From contig NZ_SHLX01000018.1 of the NCBI RefSeq assembly GCF_004764705.1, positions 1-64,000 of the forward strand: 64,000 nt of DNA. The letters run 5' to 3'. The notes below the pieces were generated by a model. It was given only the letters and a program-made list of their open reading frames with translations. It was not told the origin of the DNA and searched no databases. The translations under genes were made by a program, and so were the position numbers. This DNA comes from Paenibacillus cymbidii (GTDB lineage Bacteria > Bacillota > Bacilli > Paenibacillales > NBRC-103111). Below, one piece after another: positions 50,983 through 60,229 of the stretch (positions are counted from its first letter, which is position 1; the number at the start of each line of letters is the position of its first letter).

Positions 50983-51093
50983 TCACCGTCCTTTCTTCCG
51001 AGGCTGCGCTTTTTTGCACTTTCGGAGCATCTTCGTTGTATGCGCTTTAATTATTCTCAAAAAACCTATGCGGTACAACTTCTATTTTCAATC

Positions 51094-51117
51094 AAAAAAC
51101 CCTTCTTGTGAAGGGTT
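51094..51117 (-). terminator. Terminator of the agr-like ABC exporter operon
   Basis: On the minus strand AACCCTT-CACAAG-AAGGGTT is followed by TTTTG. It lies about 160 bp beyond the last ABC gene. Confidence 0.7.
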
Positions 51118-51273
51118 TCCGCTGTTTTTTGGTATGGTCCTAACTCCACACTCCCTGCTTCAGCATCAATTTGTTAATTTGTCATCTTAAATGTTAAAAA
51201 ATGGTTAGACGAATTCCTCATCTGTTAGAGTACAATTGACTGTATAATAAAGGTGCCGTCAACACGCCCTTCC
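51118..51273. other. Region after the ABC exporter, no peptide gene found
   Basis: I searched both strands of the gap to 51273 for a small signal-peptide or bacteriocin precursor gene. Only trivial frames were found, such as one of eight codons with a start at about 51166 on the minus strand. Confidence 0.4.
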
Positions 51274-53151
51274 CTAACCGGAAGCCCCCGCATAATACTT
51301 CGCTTGTGCGTGCCAAAGCTCGTGGTACTTGCCGCGCTCATCGGAGACAAGATCGTCATGGCTGCCTCTCTGGATCAGCCGGCCTTCGTGAAACACGGCA
51401 ATATCGTCGCAGAAGCGGCAGCTGGACAGGCGGTGCGAGATGTAGATGGCGGTTTTGTTGCCGACGATGCCGTTGAATTTCGAGTAAATGTCGAACTCGG
51501 CAACCGGGTCGAGCGCAGCGGTCGGTTCGTCCAGAATAATAAACGGCGCATCCTTGTAAAGCGCGCGGGCCAGCGCAATTTTTTGCGCCTCTCCTCCCGA
51601 GATTTCCACCCCTTTTTCATCAAAATCCTGGTAAAGGCAAGTTTCGGCTCCATCCGGCATCTCGCGGTATCTCGCGCCGAAGCCCGCTTCCTCCAGACAC
51701 GCCTCCACCTTGGCCTTGTCATAAGCCGCCTGGACAGCGACATTCTGACCCAAGCCGAATGAAAACAGCTTGAAATCCTGAAAAACAACCGAAAAGATCG
51801 ACATATATTCACTGTAATTGTACTTCTTAATGTCGATGCCGTTGAGTAAAATTTCCCCTTCGGTAGGATCGTACAGGCGGCAGAGCAGCTTGATGAAGGT
51901 CGTCTTGCCGCTTCCGTTCATCCCGACAACCGCAAGCCGTCCGCCGACTTTAAACGTTAACGATACGTTGCGCAGCGAATGGGATTCAGAGGACGGATAT
52001 TGAAACGAAACATTGCGGAACTCGATTTCGTAATCGTTGTCGCCGCCCTGACACAACGCCCGTTTCTCGACGGGGAGCGTCCCCTGATACATTCGTGAGG
52101 GAATCCCGAGAAATTCGAAATAAAGCTTCATATTCTCATTATTGGCGCGAAGCTTGGCAAGCTGGTTCATGAAATTCGTAAACGCGCCGGTGAACTCATT
52201 GATACTCCCGACATATTGGACAATCGCGCCGACACCGAACAACCCCGCCAACGCCTTTAACCCGACGAACAGGTAGATCAAAGTAGTAATCGCGATTGTG
52301 GAGATCGTGGCCATGCTGTAATACTTCATTTGTTGGTTGGACAGCTTGTTCAACGTGGCATGAGCGCCGTAGAACATCGCCATCCATTCGCTGTCGATCA
52401 AGCCTTTCTGGTTGTAGATGCGAATATCTTTGCCCGCGTGATAGGTGGAGATATAGTTGTTAAGATAATAGCCGAAAATCCGGTTCAACGGGATAATCCC
52501 GTTCTGAAGCTGGTGCATTTTTGTGGTCACGGTGGCATTGGCATACATGCTTACCATAACATTCGCAAGAATACCTATTCCCAAAATGAGCGAAAAAATC
52601 GGCGATGCCACAAAGCGGTAAATCCCCGCAACCCCGTCGCCGCCGTTTAACGTAAATAACGAGAAGGTCAGCGCAACCGAGAGGGCAATCGTAAAGAAGC
52701 TTTTCATCAGCGCTTGGAACGAATTCATCAGCAGCCAGATTCCCCCGCTGTTCATATTGCGCATCTCGTTAAACTTCGCTTTCAAACGGTGGGTTTCCGG
52801 ATTTTCGACGCTTTCGTAATCCAGATCCATGATTTTCCGACTCAAAATCATTTCATACCGATGGGCAAGCTCATCCTTCAGAACCTGACTGGATCTGGAT
52901 ACCAATCGTGCAAGCAGAACAACCGCCAAGTTTAACGAGATGGTAATGGAAGCGTATTCGATTAGAAGCCGCAACGGTTTCCCTTCTGCAATTCCGTCGA
53001 TAATCAGCGCCGACATATAGATGTTGATAAAAGGCGCAACCGCCTCAAACATTCCCCGAATGACCAGATGAGTAAGCAGCCAGGGCCGAATGCGGCTGAT
53101 TTCTTTTACCCCTTTCAGAATGTAGAGCATATCGTCGATGAAGCGCCTCAT
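51274..53151 (-). CDS. ABC exporter half-transporter, second subunit
   Basis: A 625-aa fused membrane and ATPase protein. Helices lie in about 15-330. The ATPase has Walker A 'VVGMNGSGKTTFIKL', signature 'VEISGGEAQKIALARAL', Walker B 'FIILDEPTAALDP' and H-loop 'YISHRLSS'. The ATG at 53151 overlaps the stop of the first ABC gene (ATGA). Pairing with the homologous first subunit suggests a heterodimer. Substrate is probably a peptide or lipid-like molecule, judged from the agr-like regulators upstream. Confidence 0.9.
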   Translation of the reverse strand: MRRFIDDMLYILKGVKEISRIRPWLLTHLVIRGMFEAVAPFINIYMSALIIDGIAEGKPLRLLIEYASITISLNLAVVLLARLVSRSSQVLKDELAHRYEMILSRKIMDLDYESVENPETHRLKAKFNEMRNMNSGGIWLLMNSFQALMKSFFTIALSVALTFSLFTLNGGDGVAGIYRFVASPIFSLILGIGILANVMVSMYANATVTTKMHQLQNGIIPLNRIFGYYLNNYISTYHAGKDIRIYNQKGLIDSEWMAMFYGAHATLNKLSNQQMKYYSMATISTIAITTLIYLFVGLKALAGLFGVGAIVQYVGSINEFTGAFTNFMNQLAKLRANNENMKLYFEFLGIPSRMYQGTLPVEKRALCQGGDNDYEIEFRNVSFQYPSSESHSLRNVSLTFKVGGRLAVVGMNGSGKTTFIKLLCRLYDPTEGEILLNGIDIKKYNYSEYMSIFSVVFQDFKLFSFGLGQNVAVQAAYDKAKVEACLEEAGFGARYREMPDGAETCLYQDFDEKGVEISGGEAQKIALARALYKDAPFIILDEPTAALDPVAEFDIYSKFNGIVGNKTAIYISHRLSSCRFCDDIAVFHEGRLIQRGSHDDLVSDERGKYHELWHAQAKYYAGASG

Positions 53152-54962
53152 CCCCCCACAACCTCCTTGTAGTAATAGCTTTGGAGATGGAACAGTTCGG
53201 CATATTTGCCTCCGAGCATCATGAGCTCGTGATGGGTGCCTTCTTCGATCACTTCCCCATTCTCCAGAAACAGGATCCTGTCGCAAAAGCGCGTGCTGGA
53301 TAATCGATGGGAGATGAATATCGAGGTGGCGTCCGCCGTCAATTGATTGTATTTCTCATACATCTCCTGCTCCGCAATCGGATCAAGCGCGGCGGTTGGT
53401 TCGTCGAGAACGATGATATTGCCGCCCTTGTACAGCGCTCTTGCAAGCGCAAGCTTTTGTTTCTCTCCACCGGATAGATCCGTTGCATCGTCATGAACAC
53501 TTTTGAGCAGCAAGGTGTTTTCCCGCTCCGGCAGACTTTGCACCTTATCGTAAAGCCCCGAGAGCTCCAGCACATGTTCAAGCCGCTGTCTGCCGATCTG
53601 CCGTTCTTCACAGAGGGCGATATTTTTCGCAATCGAAGTCGGCAGCAAGTGGATATCCTGAAAGACGACAGACAGCATCGTATAATAGTCGTCACGGTTG
53701 TAATCGATTATCGCAGCATCCCCTACCCGGATCGTCCCTTCGGTCGGATGATACAAGCCGCATAACAGCTTGACCAGCGTCGTTTTCCCGGCGCCGTTAA
53801 GCCCGACCAACGCGATTTTTTCACCCGGCTTTATGGTGAAACTCAGGCGCTTCAGGGTCGTCTTGTCGCTCTGCGGATAGCGGAAGGAGACTTGCTCGAA
53901 CACGATTTCGGGCGCACCGGTTGGCAGCTTCGCGCCTTGGCCGCGGTTGAACCGGTCGGGCAAATCCAGAAACTCGCGCAAATCGCAAAAGGAGAGGCTT
54001 GTCGCCTGCAGCGTATTGTAGGAGTCGATGATCCCGAGCAGCCAGCCCGAGAACTGGGAAATCAGCGCAAAATAAAACACAAACTCCGCAGCGGTAACCC
54101 CGTTCTGTGTGATTTGATAAAGCAAAAACCCGTAAGCGGCACCGTCTCTGATTACATTCGCGACAGCCGCCCAGACGTCCACGGCAAAACCGCGCGTTTC
54201 GGTTTTTTTGCTCCAGGCGATTCGATCGGCAAGCAGCTTCGCAAACACATGCCGAAACCAGTCGGACATGCCGTAAAGGCGCATATCCTTGGCAACTTCA
54301 AAATCTCCCACCTTATTGGCGATGTACTTCAGCTTCCGTTCGATCGGCACCCATTGATCCTTGTTCCGATGCACCCAATCGTTGTTGGCTTTATTCACGT
54401 AATAGCTGGCTAACGTCATGCCGATCAGAATCAGCACAATCCATGGGCTGAGCGAAATAATCAGGGCGGAGTAGGTGAGAAGACCGATCGCATTGGAGCC
54501 AATATTCACAAGCTGGGTAAAAATTTGCTGCGTTCCGGAGTTATCGCCGCCGATGGAGTTGATTGCTTTCTGCATCTTGGTTTGCCCGTCCGGGCTTTCG
54601 ACGTTTTCGTAATCGGTGTCCATGACTTTGCGAATCGACAAATGGATGTATAGAAACCGGTTGCCATAAGCTCTCCACTGGATTTTTGTGCTGACGAAGG
54701 TATTCAACAGGTGCAGCGACAAAATCACGGCGGAAATACCCAACACATAGGCAATCAAGGTTCCGGCGGAGGACCCGTTCGATACAAGCTCCACCACATA
54801 TTTCGATAAGAAAGTTGCCAACAACGGGAGCAACACAACAACGGGGATCCGGGCCAACATGGCGAAAAACAACGGTTTGTCCATCTGCCACGACTTTCGG
54901 AGCAAAAACAGGATATTACTCGGCAACGAATATAACGGCTTCTTTTTTTCGGTAGTGTTCAT
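53148..54962 (-). CDS. ABC exporter half-transporter, first subunit
   Basis: A 604-aa fused membrane and ATPase protein. About five or six helices lie in the first 330 residues. The ATPase shows Walker A 'LVGLNGAGKTTLVKL', signature 'TDLSGGEKQKLALARAL', Walker B 'IIVLDEPTAALDP' and 'FISHRLSS'. No peptidase C39 domain is present, so any peptide must be processed elsewhere. The ATG at 54962 follows GGGAGG by eight bases. It follows the kinase by 88 bp. Confidence 0.9.
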   Translation of the reverse strand: MNTTEKKKPLYSLPSNILFLLRKSWQMDKPLFFAMLARIPVVVLLPLLATFLSKYVVELVSNGSSAGTLIAYVLGISAVILSLHLLNTFVSTKIQWRAYGNRFLYIHLSIRKVMDTDYENVESPDGQTKMQKAINSIGGDNSGTQQIFTQLVNIGSNAIGLLTYSALIISLSPWIVLILIGMTLASYYVNKANNDWVHRNKDQWVPIERKLKYIANKVGDFEVAKDMRLYGMSDWFRHVFAKLLADRIAWSKKTETRGFAVDVWAAVANVIRDGAAYGFLLYQITQNGVTAAEFVFYFALISQFSGWLLGIIDSYNTLQATSLSFCDLREFLDLPDRFNRGQGAKLPTGAPEIVFEQVSFRYPQSDKTTLKRLSFTIKPGEKIALVGLNGAGKTTLVKLLCGLYHPTEGTIRVGDAAIIDYNRDDYYTMLSVVFQDIHLLPTSIAKNIALCEERQIGRQRLEHVLELSGLYDKVQSLPERENTLLLKSVHDDATDLSGGEKQKLALARALYKGGNIIVLDEPTAALDPIAEQEMYEKYNQLTADATSIFISHRLSSTRFCDRILFLENGEVIEEGTHHELMMLGGKYAELFHLQSYYYKEVVGG

Positions 54963-55050
54963 CCGCCGCACCTCCCTGACGATAGGGTAGCATTAACGCG
55001 GGCATCGCCGTTCGTGTTTGCACGAACGGTCGTAATCGGTACACGAACGG

Positions 55051-55725
55051 TTACAGCGGAAGCAAAATTTCCGTGGCGAACACCCTATCTTCGTGCTGAC
55101 GATTGACGTATCCGTTATATTTAGCCGCGATTCGATCGACCCTCATGAGACCGAAGCCGTGATCGGGCCTGTTTTTCGTGGAGAGGAAGGTCTTGTCGCT
55201 CCTGATCAATTCTTCACCGACCGAATTCGATACGGAGATATACAATTGCTCTTTTAAAATCCCGATATAGACGCGGATAAACCGTTCGGATCGGTCCGTT
55301 TGCCTCAGGCACGCCTCCATCGCGTTATCGAGCAAATTCCCGATGATGATGCACAGGTCGATTTCGGAAATCTGCAGCTTGCCCGGGACGGTCGCCTTGG
55401 CATTGACGCCTATGCTCTTGGATGCCATCAGCGAAAGCTTGCTGTTCAGGATCGCGTCAATCATGATATTGCCGGTCTGGATTACCGTATCGACGGCGGC
55501 CAGGTCCGTATCGAGCTGGCTTAGATAGTCGTCAAGCTCCGCTAGCTGACCGAGCGCAAGGTGCGCCTTCAGCGTCTGAATGTGATTGTGATAATCGTGC
55601 CGCCATCCGCGCATCTGTTTGTATATATGCTGCACCTCGTCGTAATGCTGGGCGATGAGGTCGTTCTGATAAGCGGAAATACGGCGGTCCATCATTCGAC
55701 CGAACAGAAAATGGACAAGCCCCAT
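55051..55725 (-). CDS. Cytosolic AgrC-like histidine kinase (GHKL)
   Basis: A 224-aa kinase. The sporulation-type phospho-histidine box is 'GWRHDYHNHIQTLKAHL' (about 40-56), and the GHKL ATPase domain has 'IGNLLDNAMEACLR' (about 126-139) and 'GFGLMRVDRIAAKYNG' (G box). Unlike AgrC there is no multi-helix membrane sensor; only about 38 residues precede the histidine box. It must sense an internal signal or rely on a partner, possibly the ABC exporter. AAGGTGG precedes the ATG, two bases after the LytTR regulator stop. Confidence 0.85.
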   Translation of the reverse strand: MGLVHFLFGRMMDRRISAYQNDLIAQHYDEVQHIYKQMRGWRHDYHNHIQTLKAHLALGQLAELDDYLSQLDTDLAAVDTVIQTGNIMIDAILNSKLSLMASKSIGVNAKATVPGKLQISEIDLCIIIGNLLDNAMEACLRQTDRSERFIRVYIGILKEQLYISVSNSVGEELIRSDKTFLSTKNRPDHGFGLMRVDRIAAKYNGYVNRQHEDRVFATEILLPL

Positions 55726-55727
55726 CC

Positions 55728-56438
55728 TTATTCCACCTTATAAAAACGGATAAATGCTTGATTCGCCTCGTGATACAAGCGGCGCGACAGCGGAATTGCG
55801 GCATCGTTATCGAGAATGATATCGGTTTTGCCCATCCGCTTGATATACTTCAGCCCGACGAGATAGGAGCGATGGCAGCGAATAAATCCTTCTCCCAGCA
55901 GGCTCTGGATCTCGCTGATGGACTGTTTCGCAACGTATTGCCCTGCTGTCGTCGTAATTGCCACGGAATGGGCAAAAGCCTCGACGCAGAGGATCGCGTT
56001 TACCGAAATCCGGACGCATTCCCCGCCAATGTCCAGCAAGATGGCCCGTTCGGATTTGTTCAGCTGTTTGCACGCCTTGTCCAGCACGGCGAACAACTTC
56101 GCCTCGCTCACCGGCTTCATGAGATAATGCAGGGCCGTAACCTCGTATCCCTGGGCGATATAATCGGGAAAGCCGGTAATAAACACGATCTGCATCGATT
56201 CGTTGGCGCGGCGAATCTCCTTCGCCAGCTCCACGCCGTTCATGGCCCCCATCTCGATGTCGAGCAGCAGGATGTCATAGCCCTTGTTTTCGGCATATCG
56301 GAATAGAAAGGCTTCCGCGGATGCGAAAGATTCCGTAATCGCGACGTGCTTGTTGATTGACGCCCATTGGTTAACGAGCTTGGTCAAATAGTGGAGCTCC
56401 ACCTGCTCATCGTCGCAAATTGCGATTGTGTAGGCCAT
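55728..56438 (-). CDS. LytTR-family response regulator (AgrA-like)
   Basis: A 236-aa regulator. Receiver: acidic pair in 'AICDDEQVE', phospho-acceptor in 'ILLLDIEMGAMNGVELAKEI' and 'LMKPVSEAKL'. The LytTR DNA-binding domain follows from about 132, with 'FIRCHRSYLVGLKYIKRMGK' near 190-209. The ATG at 56438 follows GGAGG. It lies between the LuxR-type regulator and the kinase that is its probable partner; its targets should have paired direct repeats in their promoters. Confidence 0.88.
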   Translation of the reverse strand: MAYTIAICDDEQVELHYLTKLVNQWASINKHVAITESFASAEAFLFRYAENKGYDILLLDIEMGAMNGVELAKEIRRANESMQIVFITGFPDYIAQGYEVTALHYLMKPVSEAKLFAVLDKACKQLNKSERAILLDIGGECVRISVNAILCVEAFAHSVAITTTAGQYVAKQSISEIQSLLGEGFIRCHRSYLVGLKYIKRMGKTDIILDNDAAIPLSRRLYHEANQAFIRFYKVE

Positions 56439-56465
56439 ACCGTGACCTCCGCCCAAAATATATCC

Positions 56466-57089
56466 TTACTGCTGCCCGGTGCCGTCTTCATCAAGCAGGG
56501 AAAGGCGCTGCGCCCGGGTAACGGCGCTCACGCGATTATGCACCTCGAGCTTGGCGAATACGTGCCTGGTATGAACCTTGACAGTGCTCAAGCTGATTTG
56601 GAGCTGTTCGGCGATTTCTTCGTTCGACCATCCGGCGGCAATGCCGCGGAGCACGTCTTTCTCCCGCGATGTCAGCGGCGTGCTCAACGCTTCTTCATTT
56701 GCTGCAGGCTGTTCGGGAGCGGAAGATGAACTGCGTCTGTTAACCGCTCTGGCGATCGACTGGGCCAGCCTCACGGCGGAAATCGGCTTTACGATATAGT
56801 CCAGCGGATAAACATCGTAAGCGGGCAGGGCAAATTCGGCATGGGAGGTGGTAAACACGATGTCAAGCTCGGCCCGAATCGAACGCAAGCTGCGGGCCAA
56901 CGCCAATCCGTCATCCGCGGCGATCATGATGTCCAGTATGGCAAGATCGACGTTCCCCCTCCGAACGAAGTCCAATGTCTCTGCCGCGCTTCGGAAGCTT
57001 CCGACCAATTCGACGCCGTCGATTCCGGACAGCATGCGCTTCAAAGCGAGCAGCATGGCCGGCTCATCATCCACGATCAGCACTTTCAT
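56466..57089 (-). CDS. Response regulator with LuxR-type HTH
   Basis: A 207-aa regulator. The receiver has D-pair 'VLIVDDEPAM', phospho-site in 'LAILDIMIAADDG', and the LytTR-like 'YPLDYIVKP' block, more typical of AgrA/LytR receivers than NarL ones. A serine-rich linker leads to a C-terminal NarL/LuxR helix-turn-helix ('LTSREKDVLRGIAAGWSNEE', 'ISLSTVKVHTRHVFAKLEVH'). Upstream in-frame sequence to 57527 is inside the S-layer gene on the same strand and is rejected. No dedicated kinase is adjacent other than the GHKL kinase two genes on. Confidence 0.85.
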   Translation of the reverse strand: MKVLIVDDEPAMLLALKRMLSGIDGVELVGSFRSAAETLDFVRRGNVDLAILDIMIAADDGLALARSLRSIRAELDIVFTTSHAEFALPAYDVYPLDYIVKPISAVRLAQSIARAVNRRSSSSAPEQPAANEEALSTPLTSREKDVLRGIAAGWSNEEIAEQLQISLSTVKVHTRHVFAKLEVHNRVSAVTRAQRLSLLDEDGTGQQ

Positions 57090-57111
57090 CAGCGGTTCCG
57101 CCTTTCCACAC

Positions 57112-57151
57112 AAAAAACCTATATAACGGGAATGTGTCCCATTATATAGGT
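57112..57151 (-). terminator. Terminator hairpin containing a promoter -10
   Basis: On the minus strand ACCTATATAATGGGA pairs with TCCCGTTATATAGGT, followed by TTTTTTG. It closes the S-layer gene 22 bp before the LuxR-type regulator. TATAAT in its left arm lies 17 bp after TTGTCT (57163-57168), so the same DNA is a plausible promoter for the regulator operon. Confidence 0.6.
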
Positions 57152-57181
57152 GAATTGGATGGCAGACAACTGGCGGGTGGC

Positions 57182-60013
57182 TTACAGATCCTGCGGGGGA
57201 TGATCCCGCAGCTTCGAGAGCCGCAGCATCACTACGGCCGCTTCCGCTCTGGTCGTCATTCCGTTCGGTACGAATTGGTTGTTCTCCCGACCTTGCACCA
57301 GCCCGTTCGCATGAACGGCTTTTACATAATCTTGCGCCCAGACCGGAATGTTGGCGCCATCGGAGTAAGGCAGATCCGATTCGCCATTCGTCTCCCACTT
57401 CATCGCTCTTGCCAGCATCGTAGCCATTTCCGCCCGATTGATTTGCCGCTGCGGCTGAAAGGTTCCATCCGGATACCCTTGGAGCACCCCTGCAACTGCC
57501 CCTGTGTAAATGGCCGATTGCGCCCACTCGGGGATGCTCCCGCTATCGGTGAAAGGGTTGATGTCCGATTGCGGAACGATTGGGATTTGCAGTGTCCGCA
57601 GCAGCATAACGGCAAACTCGGCCCGCGTTACGGCCTGGTCGGGAACAAACAGGTTCGCGCTTACGCCCTCCACGATCTTCAAGCCGGCTGCTTCGCATAT
57701 ATCCGCCTCTGCCCAGTGGCCCTCGATATCGGTAAACGGACAAGCAGGAGGTGAAGCAGGCGAAGGCACGCTTTCGTTGTTATCGACGGCGCGACGCGTA
57801 ATCGTCAGCCTGTAAACCTTCACGGTGCCGTCTTCCGCCTGCACCGTCATTTCGATCGTCTGTGTTCCCTCGATCAACGGAATGCGGGTGGTGTCGCCTA
57901 CAGGCTCATTCTGCAGCTTCACCTTCGCCTTCGGATCGGCCACGGCCAACTGAAGCTCCACCTGCGCGGCATCGGTCTCCATCGCATATTCGGTTATGCC
58001 AGGGGCGAATGCCGGCGTCAGCTCCTGTTCGGTGCCTCCCATACGCAGCGTGAGCTGAGCCAGTTCGGCGTTGCCCGATCGCTGTTGAACGATCGGCGGG
58101 CTGCCGCCGCTGTCGCCGTCATCGCTGTCCGAACGGACGACAATAACAGTCCGAACCACGCTCGCGGCGGCATTGCCGGAGTTGTCCTGAACGTTGTAGG
58201 TGAGCGAGTAGCTGCCCGCCTGGTTCGCATCCACTGTCCCGCTTACGGAGATTCGCACCGTCAAGTCGCCATCGACCGCGTCCTGGGCCGTTGCCCAAGG
58301 ATCAACAAACGCGCTTCCCGCCGTTATCTGTATCGGGTTCGCGCCGTTAAGCGCAATCACAGGCGCAACCGTATCGACGACATTGACGGTACGAACCTCT
58401 GTTGCCCGATTTCCCGCCCCATCCACTACCTCATAGGTGCGGGTATAGCTGCCGACCCGATTCGTATCCACCGCTCCGCTTATCGTCATTTTTCCCGTCA
58501 CGTCGCCATCAATGGCGTCCAACGCCGTAGCGCCTGGTTCGACATAGGGATCTCCCCGCTCCACAACCATCGGGTTTGCTCCATCCAGCGTGATGACCGG
58601 CGGAGTATAGTCGGCAATGAAAGTGGCCGATCTTACCGGCGCATCATGCCCCTCATCATCCCTTGCCATCACTTTTACGGTGTAAACGGCACCTTCCGGA
58701 AACCTTGCGTTATCCAATGTCTCTTCGAAGCTGTACCTTTGATTAACCCCCGTGGCGGCAGCAAACGGCTGTGTATCGGTGACTATTAATTGATTGGAAC
58801 TGTCCCGTATTTCATAGGTAACCTGGACAGGCTCCCCCATACTGCCGTCAATCACGGAACCGCTCACGGTCAGCGGGTTAATGGAGCCGTATGTCGTGGC
58901 CGTAACATCCAACCGAACAATCGGTTTGAAATGGCGCAGATACGGATAGGAAAGGTTTTCTTGAATCCCCCAAATCGCAGCGAAGTCCAAGCCTGCTCCG
59001 TACTTCGATGCCTTCTTCATATCGGCATCCGACAAGCCCAGGTAACCCGAGCCGGGATCTCCGTTTCGCACAGCAGGCCAGGCCGACGAACTCGTGTTAT
59101 AAAAGGAATTCGCGATACTCCCGCCATCACGCCGATATACCAGGCTGGCCAGCAATGAGCCCGTCACAGTCCCCGTTTGAAAGCTGTTAAAGAGATTGCC
59201 TTGCAAATACGCCGCTATCCCCCCGGCACGTTCGCCAGAAGTGCCGGAAGCATGTACATTTCCCGCTGCATAACTGTTGAGAATGGGGCCATAGCTGGAT
59301 CCGATTAAACCGCCCACATTCATTACCCCACTCACATTCCCGGATGCGTAACTTCGCTCGATCCCGTCAGTACTGGCATCGACCATACCCACCAGACCAC
59401 CGACGCCAGTATTGCCTGTGACATCTGCTGCGCTATAGCTATCTTGAATACCGGCGCCGGCACGCGCCATATACCCTACCAATCCCCCGACATCATTACT
59501 GGTCGCATTTAACGAACCGGACACCGAGCTATTGGTAATCTTGGTACTGCGTGCCAGACCTGCAAGTCCGCCAACACCACCCGCTCCCGTAACATTTACA
59601 TTCTCCAAGCGAATATTTCTGAGAACCGCATCTTCCACAAAACCGAATAAACCGATCCGATCGCTTGGCAAATTGATGAACAGCCCTGTAATGGTAAACT
59701 GGTTGCCATCAAAGGTGCCCGTAAACGGATGGCTCAGTGCAGGTGTGGCGTCGTACGTGCCGATCGGCTGCCATCCCGATCCGGCGGCATAGCCGGATAA
59801 ATCGATATCCGCCCCCAGTATGTAGTCCGCGCCAAGTTCATCCCGCACATGATCCATATCCTCAGCCGTCAGCACCACATAAGGATCCCCCGGCAAACCG
59901 TGTCCAGCGGAAAATGAATAGGGGTCTGCGGCTTGTACAGTTGCAGGATACGTCCCCAACCAAGAGCCGGCCCCAAGCAAACCTGCCAATACCAGCAAGA
60001 CGATCTTTCTCAT
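57182..60013 (-). CDS. Large SLH-anchored surface protein with GLUG and Ig-like repeats
   Basis: A 943-aa exported protein with signal peptide to about residue 28. The N-terminal half has GLUG-type beta-helix repeats ('GAGGVGGLAGLARSTKITNS', 'TGVGGLVGMVDASTDGIERS', 'GVMNVGGLIGSSYGPILNSY'). Two DUF5011/HYR-like Ig modules follow (about 475-635; 'DAIDGDVTGKMTISGAVDTN', 'DAVDGDLTVRISVSGTVDAN'), then a cadherin-like beta-sandwich (about 660-750). Three C-terminal SLH repeats ('FTDIEGHWAEADICEAAGLK', 'YPDGTFQPQRQINRAEMATM', 'FVPNGMTTRAEAAVVMLRLS') bind pyruvylated wall polymers. Likely an adhesin or structural S-layer-associated protein. Confidence 0.9.
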   Translation of the reverse strand: MRKIVLLVLAGLLGAGSWLGTYPATVQAADPYSFSAGHGLPGDPYVVLTAEDMDHVRDELGADYILGADIDLSGYAAGSGWQPIGTYDATPALSHPFTGTFDGNQFTITGLFINLPSDRIGLFGFVEDAVLRNIRLENVNVTGAGGVGGLAGLARSTKITNSSVSGSLNATSNDVGGLVGYMARAGAGIQDSYSAADVTGNTGVGGLVGMVDASTDGIERSYASGNVSGVMNVGGLIGSSYGPILNSYAAGNVHASGTSGERAGGIAAYLQGNLFNSFQTGTVTGSLLASLVYRRDGGSIANSFYNTSSSAWPAVRNGDPGSGYLGLSDADMKKASKYGAGLDFAAIWGIQENLSYPYLRHFKPIVRLDVTATTYGSINPLTVSGSVIDGSMGEPVQVTYEIRDSSNQLIVTDTQPFAAATGVNQRYSFEETLDNARFPEGAVYTVKVMARDDEGHDAPVRSATFIADYTPPVITLDGANPMVVERGDPYVEPGATALDAIDGDVTGKMTISGAVDTNRVGSYTRTYEVVDGAGNRATEVRTVNVVDTVAPVIALNGANPIQITAGSAFVDPWATAQDAVDGDLTVRISVSGTVDANQAGSYSLTYNVQDNSGNAAASVVRTVIVVRSDSDDGDSGGSPPIVQQRSGNAELAQLTLRMGGTEQELTPAFAPGITEYAMETDAAQVELQLAVADPKAKVKLQNEPVGDTTRIPLIEGTQTIEMTVQAEDGTVKVYRLTITRRAVDNNESVPSPASPPACPFTDIEGHWAEADICEAAGLKIVEGVSANLFVPDQAVTRAEFAVMLLRTLQIPIVPQSDINPFTDSGSIPEWAQSAIYTGAVAGVLQGYPDGTFQPQRQINRAEMATMLARAMKWETNGESDLPYSDGANIPVWAQDYVKAVHANGLVQGRENNQFVPNGMTTRAEAAVVMLRLSKLRDHPPQDL

Positions 60014-60229
60014 GTTGTCTGAATCCTCCTTGCGCAGTCGAGCGAAACAGCTCGCTTCATCAGTCGTTCGACAGGAACGTCCTTTTTACTATACAAGGAA
60101 CCGCACTCCTCATCTATTGACCGAAAGGAGTAGACAACCGCACAAAATGCCATCCCAATCCCGCGACATAATTCCATTGTTCCTTGCATGAGCCGTTGCT
60201 AAGATGGGTTTAACCGGCGGCAAACGGTT

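Noticed and set aside
57090-57527. N-terminal extension of the LuxR-type regulator
   Set aside because: It reads through the S-layer gene and terminator in another frame; the receiver begins at 57089.
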